Shown: piece after piece, positions 44,189-50,812 of the stretch
Layout: each line of letters begins with the position of its first letter
How positions within the stretch are numbered: the first letter of the stretch is position 1
The notes under the pieces: model-generated
Told to the model about the DNA's origin: nothing
Seen by the model: only the letters and a program-made list of their open reading frames with translations
The model's database searches: none
Translations under genes and position numbers: made by a program
DNA from: a virus
Length of the DNA: 64,000 nt
IMG/VR virus record: IMGVR_UViG_3300032287_004484
Span: 186,001 to 250,000 of that record
Reading direction: 5' to 3' (one strand)

Positions 44189-45307
44189 TTACTTATTTAT
44201 TTTATTTATATAAACTTCATTTTTACCACTGCTCTTAATAAATGGAGCAACATATCTTAGGATTATTCTTTGTACTGACTCAAATTTATTTATTTTATCA
44301 TCATATTTAGGATACATTTTAGAAAGGTCTAATTGATTTTTTCTAGAAAATCCTGGTAAATTTTGCTGATCAGAATACTTATAAAAGAAATCTTTTGAAT
44401 TTTCATAAGCATCTTCGATTAATTCATCAATCATCCCTGGAAAATCAACATCTTTATTATCTGGAAAATTCTTCTTTGGAAATAATTTTAAAAAAGTATC
44501 GTATCCTTTAAAAGTATCTCTAAATTGTTTCCAAGTTATATCAGGATCTTTTTTTGTCCAATCATCTTTTTTTAATCCATAAATAGATTTTTTTATATTA
44601 TTTAAAATAACAGTTATATTTTTTTTATCACTATAACTTTTTGGTGTAGAAATAAAATTAGTTTGTATTGCTTGTAATTCTTTAAACATTTCAATTGGAT
44701 CATATCCATAAGAATAATCAAAATCACCAAAAGTATCTTCATTGTCAAATTTATTAACTGAATTAATTTCAGACATAGCATGAAAAATATAATCGTGAAA
44801 TAAACTATTAAATAAACCTTCTACGTTTTTATATGAATTTTGATATGTACTATATTTTTCAATAGTAAATTTTTCACTAATTTCAAAAGATAATTTTTCA
44901 AAACTCATTTTTTTTAAAATATCATTATCTTTAATAAAAGCAACAATTTTATTTTTTATTTCATCCCTAAATGAATAATTTGGTTTTTTTAAAATATCAT
45001 CTAAATTTATATTTAAATCTGATTTTAAAAAATGTTCAAATATAATTTGTAATTTTTGATATATTTTATACATTTCTTCATCTTTAGAAAAAACAAAAGC
45101 TTGCAATTGTAGATCATATATATTTTGATCAGAAATATTATTTTTTTTAAAAAACTCTTTAGCAATAGAAGTTACATATTTAATTATACAAAAAAGATCA
45201 ATATAATCAAATAAATTTTGTTTAATATCTAATTGTAAATCAAAATCATATAATTCTTTTATTTTTTCATCTATTACTGCTTCAAAATAATTTATTAGTT
45301 TCATCAT
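44189..45307 (-). CDS. hypothetical protein with possible capsid-targeting leader
   Basis: 372 residues, helical, rich in Phe, Asp and Lys. The N-terminus MMKLINYFEAVIDEK allows cleavage after Glu14, the same position as in the genes at 1259 and 14444, although Lys at P1' is not typical. AGGA precedes the ATG. No motif is recognised. It ends near the gp47 promoter. If the leader is real this is another packaged protein encoded outside the structural block. Confidence 0.65.
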   Translation of the reverse strand: MMKLINYFEAVIDEKIKELYDFDLQLDIKQNLFDYIDLFCIIKYVTSIAKEFFKKNNISDQNIYDLQLQAFVFSKDEEMYKIYQKLQIIFEHFLKSDLNINLDDILKKPNYSFRDEIKNKIVAFIKDNDILKKMSFEKLSFEISEKFTIEKYSTYQNSYKNVEGLFNSLFHDYIFHAMSEINSVNKFDNEDTFGDFDYSYGYDPIEMFKELQAIQTNFISTPKSYSDKKNITVILNNIKKSIYGLKKDDWTKKDPDITWKQFRDTFKGYDTFLKLFPKKNFPDNKDVDFPGMIDELIEDAYENSKDFFYKYSDQQNLPGFSRKNQLDLSKMYPKYDDKINKFESVQRIILRYVAPFIKSSGKNEVYINKINK

Positions 45308-45360
45308 TATATCCTAATAATATTTTTATGATCTTTTTTTATTACTATTTAAAAAAATCA

Positions 45361-45388
45361 TAAACATTGTATAAACATCTTGTATAAA
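45361..45388 (+). promoter_or_regulatory. weak candidate promoter
   Basis: TAAACA, a 16-bp spacer and TATAAA upstream of the gene at 45454. It lacks the TTTTTAGG block; confidence is limited. Confidence 0.35.
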
Positions 45389-45453
45389 ATTACACTGAAG
45401 GTGAAGAAGAAAATTAGTACTGATTAGTTATATAAACCAAAAAATAAATTGAT

Positions 45454-45855
45454 ATGGAAAAAAAAGAAAAACAAAAAAAATTAAATATCTTAATCTTAAG
45501 TTTTTATAAAATTTTAAAACTTTCTTCTGATGATCAATTATTTTTACCATTAGAAGATGTTAAAGAAATTAATGATGAAATGCGTGATAATTTAATGATG
45601 AAATTTTTAAATAATTATAACATAAATAAAAATTATTTATCAGATGATTTTTTTAAATATTTTATGAATAAAAATTTATTAGATAATATTGATGATATGA
45701 ATTATTTAGATTTTAATATTAAGGATAAAAGAATAGAAAAACTTTATAATAATTTTATACAGGATTTTAGTTTTTTTAAATATAAAAATAATGTTAAAGT
45801 ATCAAATGATAAAAAGTTTTTAGCAGAATTAGAAAGAATAAGAAATTTACCTTAG
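45454..45855 (+). CDS. hypothetical protein
   Basis: 133 residues, Asn/Asp/Lys-rich and helical, with no recognisable motif. There is no clear Shine-Dalgarno before the ATG; the first codons read MEKKEKQKKLNILILSFY. It precedes the RecB-like nuclease gene, which has its own promoter just after this stop codon. Confidence 0.55.
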   Translation: MEKKEKQKKLNILILSFYKILKLSSDDQLFLPLEDVKEINDEMRDNLMMKFLNNYNINKNYLSDDFFKYFMNKNLLDNIDDMNYLDFNIKDKRIEKLYNNFIQDFSFFKYKNNVKVSNDKKFLAELERIRNLP

Positions 45856-45857
45856 AA

Positions 45858-45886
45858 TAGACACTTTTTTATTTTTCTAATACAAT
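45858..45886 (+). promoter_or_regulatory. promoter for the RecB-like nuclease gene
   Basis: TAGACA (in TAGACACTT, shared with the tRNA-Asn promoter), a 17-bp spacer and TACAAT. The -10 ends five bases before the GTG start, so translation must begin at or near the first base of the transcript. Confidence 0.65.
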
Positions 45887-45891
45887 AAAAA

Positions 45892-46686
45892 GTGGAAAAA
45901 ATAAAATTCTCTAAGTCTAGGTATGGTTCTCAAAAAAATTGTTTAGGACAGTACTTTTATCAATATATTGAAAAGAGGTCTGTCCCTACTATTTTATGGC
46001 CAGGAACTTTAATAGGAACAGCTACTCACTTATTTATTGAGGAAAATTTAAATTCAATAGTTAAAGAAAAAGATATTAAAAAATTACCATTATTTGAAGA
46101 AACATTTTTTAAATGTAAAAAACAAGAAACATCTAATATCAAAGTTACTTACAGAACTCCAAAAAACTTTAATGAAAAAGAAGTTTTATCTAATAACAAT
46201 AATTGGATAAAAGATATAATTAGATTTCTATTTTTATATTTACCTCCTGGTACAAAGATATTTGAAGAGGAAGTTGAGCAAGATATAGTAATAGATGATT
46301 TAATAATAAATGTTAAAGGTATTATTGATCTTCAAGTTAAAGATGAAGATAAATTATGGGTTTTTGATTTTAAAACAACTAAAAATCCAAATTCTTGGAT
46401 GTTTGTAAATTGGGAAAAAGACGCTCAAAGTCTTTCTTATTTGTGGTTAAAAAGAGAACAAAACCCATTAGGATTTAATTATCTGATTTTTGATGCAGAA
46501 AATAAAATGATTTTTTCTAATAATATTGGATTTCAAGAAAATAGTAATGTAGAAAATAACTTAACTAATTTATTAAAAGATTTTATTAAAAATCATAAAG
46601 AATCTTTTGATAATAAAAATTGGAATCCAAGTCCAGATAATTGTAAATGGTGTCCATTTAAAGTTTTATGCCCAAGAAAACTTTAA
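45892..46686 (+). CDS. RecB/Cas4-like PD-(D/E)XK nuclease with Fe-S cysteines
   Basis: 264 residues. GTATHLFIE (His46), GIIDL (Asp146) and VFDFKTTK (Asp159, Lys161) form the PD-(D/E)XK site; the Q-x-L-x-Y helix follows (AQSLSYLWLK). Cys17 together with Cys251, Cys254 and Cys260 (DNCKWCPFKVLC) gives the split four-Cys pattern that holds a 4Fe-4S cluster in Cas4, AddB and related exonucleases. It likely processes DNA ends in recombination or degrades host DNA. GTG start, predicted leaderless. Its end overlaps a convergent gene by four bases. Confidence 0.85.
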   Translation: MEKIKFSKSRYGSQKNCLGQYFYQYIEKRSVPTILWPGTLIGTATHLFIEENLNSIVKEKDIKKLPLFEETFFKCKKQETSNIKVTYRTPKNFNEKEVLSNNNNWIKDIIRFLFLYLPPGTKIFEEEVEQDIVIDDLIINVKGIIDLQVKDEDKLWVFDFKTTKNPNSWMFVNWEKDAQSLSYLWLKREQNPLGFNYLIFDAENKMIFSNNIGFQENSNVENNLTNLLKDFIKNHKESFDNKNWNPSPDNCKWCPFKVLCPRKL

Positions 46687-47261
46687 AATCCTTCAATATC
46701 AAGTATTTGATATTTTTTATTTTTTTTAATTCGTTCTATTTCTGTTTTTAAATCATCAACAAAAATTATTTCATATCCTTGACTTTCCATAAATTTTATA
46801 GGATCATTTATTATTTCTTGACTTTTCCATTCAATTTTTTCTTTATCGTTTTTAAAATAAAAAAATTGATTAGATTGTGTTAATTCTATAAATTTTTCTT
46901 TATCAAATTTAGTTAAATATGTTTCATGATTATTAATTTTTTTTTCATCTTCTTTATTAAAAACAATATAATCTTTTGTTTTTAAACGATATTTTAAAAA
47001 TTGTAATCCCCTAGGTGCAGCATAAGGCGCTACCATTTTTTTTGTACCGACGAATAGACCTGTCGCCTTAGAATAATCTTTTTCTGATTTTGATTTTGCT
47101 GAAATTGCATAAGAGTTAGTCCAATTACTATTATGGTAATATGTTTTCATTTTTTTATTAAAATCTATTATTCTTTTATCGTCTAATCTATAAACATATT
47201 TATTATCTTCATTCGATTCATTTATACATATTAAATCTTTTAATTCTTTTAAAAATTTCAA
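46683..47261 (-). CDS. paralog A of a putative head-packaged protein pair
   Basis: 192 residues from TTG at 47261, chosen by alignment to the paralog at 47319-47888; an in-frame TTG also lies six bases earlier. The leader MKFLKELKDLICINES allows cleavage after Glu15, exactly as in the paralog. Shared blocks: KYVYRLDDKRI, ATGLFVG, APYAAPRG, KDYIVFNKED, FVDDLKTE. The early YR and later T-G-L-F faintly recall the R-S-E class of ADP-ribosyltransferases (T4 Alt is a packaged one), but the expected Glu is Gln here, so I do not call it. About half the residues match the paralog. Confidence 0.72.
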   Translation of the reverse strand: MKFLKELKDLICINESNEDNKYVYRLDDKRIIDFNKKMKTYYHNSNWTNSYAISAKSKSEKDYSKATGLFVGTKKMVAPYAAPRGLQFLKYRLKTKDYIVFNKEDEKKINNHETYLTKFDKEKFIELTQSNQFFYFKNDKEKIEWKSQEIINDPIKFMESQGYEIIFVDDLKTEIERIKKNKKYQILDIEGF

Positions 47262-47318
47262 AATCAATTACCTATATTCTTTATTTTTATTAATAAATAA
47301 AAATCATATTTACAAAAA

Positions 47319-47888
47319 TTAAGGTTCCTCTTCCTCAACATTAATTCCACTTTCTTCAAGTCTATCTTTTTCAGTTTTTAAATCATCAACAAATTTAATT
47401 ATATAACCTTGATTTTTCATAAATTCTATTGGATTAATTATTTTTTTTTGTTTCTCAAATTCTATTTTATTATTATTTTTGTATGCAAAATATTCATTAG
47501 AAGTTTCTAATTTTTGAAAATTTTTTTTATTGAAAGCAGTTAAAAATGGTTGATGTGATTCAATCTTAGATTTATCTTTTTTTCTAAAGATAATATAGTC
47601 TTTTTTATTATGATTATATTTAAGAAATGGAGTGCCTCTTGGAGAAGCATAAGGAGCAATGTCAAATAAATTTCCAGAAAATAAACCAGTGGATGTTTTA
47701 AAACCTTCTTTTGGTTTTGTATTATCTTGAAGAATTCCTGATTCTGTCCAATCATCTGTATGTTGATACGTATTTAAATTTAAATTGAAATTTTCTATTT
47801 TTTTATCATCAAATCTATAAACATATTTATTATCTTTATTTGATTCATTTATATATATTAAATCTTTTAATTTTTTTAAAAATTTCAA
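47319..47888 (-). CDS. paralog B of a putative head-packaged protein pair
   Basis: 189 residues from TTG with AGGGAT upstream. The leader MKFLKKLKDLIYINES matches the paralog at 46683 and ends in I-N-E|S at Glu15. Then KYVYRFDDKKI, TSTGLFSG, APYASPRGTPFLKY, KDYIIFRKKDKSKI and KFVDDLKTE. The order Arg, then Ser-Thr, then Glu (SNEYFAY) could fit an ADP-ribosyltransferase-like fold, at low confidence. The two genes are tandem with a 57-base gap, a recent duplication by appearance. Such a leader on a small soluble protein suggests delivery into the host with the DNA. Confidence 0.72.
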   Translation of the reverse strand: MKFLKKLKDLIYINESNKDNKYVYRFDDKKIENFNLNLNTYQHTDDWTESGILQDNTKPKEGFKTSTGLFSGNLFDIAPYASPRGTPFLKYNHNKKDYIIFRKKDKSKIESHQPFLTAFNKKNFQKLETSNEYFAYKNNNKIEFEKQKKIINPIEFMKNQGYIIKFVDDLKTEKDRLEESGINVEEEEP

Positions 47889-48016
47889 AATTAATCCCTT
47901 ATGTTAATATAATATTTTTACGGGTTTATTATAAAAAATACTTAAAAATAAACATCTTATTATAGAATAATATTAATTGAAAAAATTAATCAAGCTAAAA
48001 ATTAAATATTAGTACA

Positions 48017-48098
48017 GGATCTATGGTGAAATTGGTAGACACAAGAGACTTAAAATCTCTCGCATAAAAGCGTGCAAGTTCGATTCTTGCTAGATCCA
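48017..48098 (+). tRNA. tRNA-Leu (anticodon TAA)
   Basis: An 82-base class II tRNA. Acceptor arms GGATCTA (48017-48023) and TAGATCC (48091-48097) pair fully, with discriminator A; anticodon stem AGAGA/TCTCT encloses loop CTTAAAA with anticodon TAA. A long variable arm (CGC-x-GCG) and the T arm TGCAAGTTCGATTCTTGC are present. CCA is not encoded. It reads TTA, probably the most used Leu codon in this genome. A weak promoter-like site (TAAACA near 47949, TATTAA near 47971) lies upstream. Confidence 0.95.
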
Positions 48099-48113
48099 TT
48101 ATAAGGAGAAAAC

Positions 48114-48635
48114 ATGAGTCTTATAAAGTATGCTGAAGAAGAGATTAAGGCGGCTGGATTAAACGATCCAGACAGTGATTATAATGGCGATATTGGAAAA
48201 GCAGTATTAGAGTTAATACAAGTTTTTTCTAATCAAGGGCACTCTGGAATGAGTGCTTCTATTGTGAGAAATGTATTTAATAAACTTGTAAAATACGAAC
48301 CTTTGATTCCAATTACAGGTAATACAGAAGAGTGGATGGAAGTATCAGAAGGATTATTTCAAAATAAAAGACTAGGTGGTCTTTTTAAAGAAAATGGTAG
48401 AGTTTATTATTTAGATGCTATAATTTTTGTAGATGAGAATGGTAGTAGATTTTCTGGTATCTCTTATACTAAGAAAAAGAAAAAACAAATTACAAGTCGT
48501 CAGTTAGTTAAGACTTTTCCATTTATACCACAAACTTTTGAAATAGAAGTTTTTGATAAGAATGATGAGCGTTATATAAAAAATAAAAAAGAACTAAAAA
48601 AAGTTTTTAAATACTATAACTACTATGAAACCTGA
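48114..48635 (+). CDS. conserved phage protein of unknown function
   Basis: 173 residues. AAGLNDPDSDYNGDIGKAVL, FSNQGHSGMSASIVRNVFNK and LFQNKRLGGLF match from memory a hypothetical protein found across many phages (D-SDY-x-G-x-(I/L)G-x-AV and QGHSGMSA). I know of no function. A lysine-rich stretch (YTKKKKKQIT) follows. Good Shine-Dalgarno (AAGGAG) just after the tRNA-Leu, so it is probably on the tRNA transcript. Confidence 0.75.
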   Translation: MSLIKYAEEEIKAAGLNDPDSDYNGDIGKAVLELIQVFSNQGHSGMSASIVRNVFNKLVKYEPLIPITGNTEEWMEVSEGLFQNKRLGGLFKENGRVYYLDAIIFVDENGSRFSGISYTKKKKKQITSRQLVKTFPFIPQTFEIEVFDKNDERYIKNKKELKKVFKYYNYYET

Positions 48636-48849
48636 TTATCAAAGATTATTTCTTACTGAGTTTGTTGCTCTAATACAACAGAAATATAAAATTGAATTTA
48701 CTAAATTTTTCTATGAGGGAAAAAGAGAATATACGATTATGAAGCCTGAGTTTTTAATTCAAACTTACTCTGACCAAGAGGCAGAGAAATATAATTGCGT
48801 TTTTGTTATCAACTTTTTCTATTTTAAAATTATTAGAAAACTCTATTAA
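48625..48849 (+). CDS. small hypothetical protein
   Basis: 74 residues, aromatic-rich alpha/beta (FLTEFVALIQQKYKIEFTKF). It overlaps the preceding gene by 11 bases and the next by one base (TAATG). Function unknown. Confidence 0.6.
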   Translation: MKPDYQRLFLTEFVALIQQKYKIEFTKFFYEGKREYTIMKPEFLIQTYSDQEAEKYNCVFVINFFYFKIIRKLY

Positions 48850-49049
48850 TGAAAGTTTTAAAACTAAATGAATTAGACGATTCTTATTCTTTAGTAAAAG
48901 AAATATGTGATTATTGTAATGATGATATATTAACTGACAATATAAAAATTAATCATGTATTTACTCATAAGTCTATTATTTCTCCAGGACAAAAAATAGA
49001 ATTAGATATTTGTGAAAACTGCTTTCTCCAAAAATTTTTAAATTTCTAA
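48849..49049 (+). CDS. small zinc-ribbon-like protein
   Basis: 66 residues with CDYC near residue 18 and CENC near residue 57, enough for a single zinc ribbon; the intervening part is beta-rich. Coupled to the upstream gene by TAATG and followed at once by the tRNA-Asn promoter. Confidence 0.65.
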   Translation: MKVLKLNELDDSYSLVKEICDYCNDDILTDNIKINHVFTHKSIISPGQKIELDICENCFLQKFLNF

Positions 49050-49053
49050 AAAA

Positions 49054-49082
49054 TAGACACTTAAAAAACTATTTAATATAAT
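49054..49082 (+). promoter_or_regulatory. promoter for tRNA-Asn
   Basis: TAGACA, a 17-bp spacer and TATAAT. The expected start (about 49089) falls at the first bases of the tRNA (49091), so the primary transcript would begin almost at the mature 5' end. An RNA gene at this exact spacing is good support for the promoter model. Confidence 0.72.
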
Positions 49083-49090
49083 AAATAAAA

Positions 49091-49164
49091 TGGCAAGTAG
49101 CTCAGTAGGTAGTAGCAAAGCACTGTTAATGCTTGGGTCGTAGGTTCGAATCCTACCTTGCCAG
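49091..49164 (+). tRNA. tRNA-Asn (anticodon GTT)
   Basis: A 74-base tRNA. Acceptor arms TGGCAAG (49091-49097) and CTTGCCA (49157-49163) pair fully, discriminator G; anticodon stem AAGCA/TGCTT with loop CTGTTAA gives GTT; T arm GTAGG-TTCGAAT-CCTAC. CCA is not encoded. The phage proteins here are extremely Asn-rich, which would explain carrying this tRNA. Confidence 0.95.
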
Positions 49165-49228
49165 ATATTTAAAAAAAAATAAAACATATTAGAGATAAAA
49201 AAAACTTAAGTAATTATTTTATAAAAGC

Positions 49229-49432
49229 ATGAATAATTATACTTATAAAATTGAATATAATCGTTATAATTTAGGTGATTTTTTAGTAGAATTTATAGAT
49301 GGTAAAAAAAATAATGTTTGGATATTAGAAGATTTATTTAATTCAAGTGAAGTACTTGGTACAAAGCGTTATGATGCAACTTTAAGAGCAAAGGAATATA
49401 TAAGAAAAAATCATCCTGAATTATTACTATGA
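49229..49432 (+). CDS. small hypothetical protein
   Basis: 67 residues, starting MNNYTYKIEYNRYNLGDFLV and ending KNHPELLL. It overlaps the next small gene by four bases (ATGA); both begin with a Y-x-YKIE strand, so they may be diverged duplicates. No clear Shine-Dalgarno. Confidence 0.5.
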   Translation: MNNYTYKIEYNRYNLGDFLVEFIDGKKNNVWILEDLFNSSEVLGTKRYDATLRAKEYIRKNHPELLL

Positions 49433-49596
49433 AATATATATATAAAATTGAAAGTGATGCTATTATTGAAATTGGGGAGATACAAATTCGTTGGCTTTTT
49501 AAAGAATTACAAAACAAATCATCATTAATAAAATTTAGAAAATTTTATTCTATTACAACAATAGAATCTTTTAATAGAACACAGGATTTTTTTTAA
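49429..49596 (+). CDS. small hypothetical protein
   Basis: 55 residues beginning MKYIYKIESDAIIEIGEIQI. The ATGA overlap with the upstream gene and the similar opening YKIE strand support it as real. Function unknown. Confidence 0.45.
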   Translation: MKYIYKIESDAIIEIGEIQIRWLFKELQNKSSLIKFRKFYSITTIESFNRTQDFF

Positions 49597-49633
49597 ATCA
49601 TGTTATTAAAAATAATCCAGAATTAATCATATA

Positions 49634-49694
49634 ATATTTTTTATATACTGATTACTTTTTAGGTTTAATCGTTAGTTTGTATTTATTATATTAT
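49634..49694 (+). promoter_or_regulatory. promoter, copy 1 of a 45-bp duplicated upstream element
   Basis: Bases 49634-49678 are repeated at 50423-50467 with one mismatch. The element contains TATATACTGATTAC, TTTTTAGG and a TAATCG -35 at 49666-49671. A 17-bp spacer and TATTAT at 49689-49694 follow. It drives the gene at 49728. Confidence 0.72.
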
Positions 49695-49727
49695 TAACTA
49701 AAATAGTAACAAATAAAGGAGACAACT

Positions 49728-50366
49728 ATGAATAAATTACAAATACTTACAATTAAAGATTTAAATAAACAAGATCTAAAGAATAAAGATTTTGATCTTT
49801 TAGATATTAAAAAATCCATTAATTATGCAGCAGCTAGAAAAATAAGAATTAAAGAATTAGAACAAGAGGTTATTAAAGATGCAGACTTAGCGTTAAAATA
49901 TGCTAGTTCAGTTATACGTGGAGAATGGTTAGAGGGCGAAGATATTATTAGTTCAAACATTAATGCTTCAACACGTTACGCTAAACTTGTAATAAGTAAA
50001 AGATTTACAAAAGCTGAACCTTTAATTTTACAAGAATGTTATCCTACGTTATATTATGTAAGAACGATAATAAAACAAAGATTTCCAGAAGGTGAACAAA
50101 TAATAGCATCTAAACCAGATAGTGCTTATATATATGCTAAAGAATATATTTTTAGCAGATGGCCAGAAGCAGAAAAAACTATTAGTACAAATGCAGAGTA
50201 TTCCTTTCTTTATGCTGAGTTTATTAATGATAAATTTCCAATGGCTCATAAGACAATTTTTACATCTTCTAATTCTGAATGGAGAAATAAATATCTTAAT
50301 CTTCTTGAAAAGCTACGAATTAATACTCAAGAAATTAAAGATGAATATATTGAATTTTTATTATGA
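49728..50366 (+). CDS. GRW-x-EGE repeat protein
   Basis: 212 residues built from about five copies of a 25-33-residue helical repeat of the form YA-x3-I-x2-(R/E)W-x-EGE-x-I (for example YASSVIRGEWLEGEDII, then YAKLVISKRFTKAEPLI, YVRTIIKQRFPEGEQII, YAKEYIFSRWPEAEKTI). I recall this repeat from other phage and bacterial hypothetical proteins; it has no function known to me. The solenoid-like pattern suggests protein binding. Relatives in this window lie at 54823 and 61541. Good Shine-Dalgarno (AAGGAG). Confidence 0.75.
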   Translation: MNKLQILTIKDLNKQDLKNKDFDLLDIKKSINYAAARKIRIKELEQEVIKDADLALKYASSVIRGEWLEGEDIISSNINASTRYAKLVISKRFTKAEPLILQECYPTLYYVRTIIKQRFPEGEQIIASKPDSAYIYAKEYIFSRWPEAEKTISTNAEYSFLYAEFINDKFPMAHKTIFTSSNSEWRNKYLNLLEKLRINTQEIKDEYIEFLL

Positions 50367-50422
50367 ATTAAAAGAATTATTAGTAGGGATAATTATTCAA
50401 TTATCCCTAAATTTTTAATATG

Positions 50423-50483
50423 ATATTTTTTATATACTGATTACTTTTTAGGTTTAGTCGTTAGTTTCTAATTATTATACAAT
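50423..50483 (+). promoter_or_regulatory. promoter, copy 2 of the 45-bp duplicated element
   Basis: Same element as at 49634, then TAGTCG at 50455-50460, a 17-bp spacer and TACAAT at 50478-50483. It drives the gene at 50507. After the shared block the sequences diverge, including the -10. Confidence 0.72.
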
Positions 50484-50506
50484 TTAACTATAAGGAGAAA
50501 AAGTAT

Positions 50507-50737
50507 ATGATAAAACCAAAAGAAATTAGAAAAGAAGAAATAGACCTCAAGGGTTCTCAAGGTAATGCTTTTTATATTATTGGAGCAGGAAAGAATCTTC
50601 ATAGAGATCTTACAAGAGGAGGAATAGAGTTGCCTCCTTGGGAAGAAATAAGAAAAGACATGACGAGTTCAGATTATAATCACTTAACACGAGTTTTTGA
50701 TAAGTATTTTGGCGATTATGTTGATTTAGTTTATTAA
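50507..50737 (+). CDS. conserved small phage protein
   Basis: 76 residues. IDLKGSQGNAFYIIGAGKNL and MTSSDYNHLTRVFDKYFGDY match from memory a short protein family frequent in phages (DL-x-GPQGNAF and DYNHL-x2-FE-x-FGD). Function unknown. Good Shine-Dalgarno (AAGGAGA). Confidence 0.7.
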   Translation: MIKPKEIRKEEIDLKGSQGNAFYIIGAGKNLHRDLTRGGIELPPWEEIRKDMTSSDYNHLTRVFDKYFGDYVDLVY

Positions 50738-50770
50738 AAAATATAAAGTTTTAATGTTTGAGTAATTGAA

Positions 50771-50806
50771 TTTTTACTTAAACATTAAAACAACTTGGTA
50801 TATAAT
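50771..50806 (+). promoter_or_regulatory. promoter for the nucleotidyltransferase-like gene
   Basis: TTTTTACTTAAACATT with TAAACA at 50779-50784, a 16-bp spacer and TATAAT at 50801-50806. It lies six bases before the ATG at 50813 and argues against the in-frame TTG at 50795, which would lie inside the promoter. Confidence 0.65.
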
Positions 50807-50812
50807 AATAAT

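Noticed and set aside
45892-46686. Cas4 adaptation protein of a CRISPR system
   Set aside because: The fold and cysteines match the wider RecB-like group, but there is no Cas1, Cas2 or array in the window.
46683-47888. Firm call of the paralog pair as ADP-ribosyltransferases
   Set aside because: Arg and Ser/Thr positions are suggestive, but the catalytic Glu is present in only one copy and spacing could not be checked, so no function is assigned.
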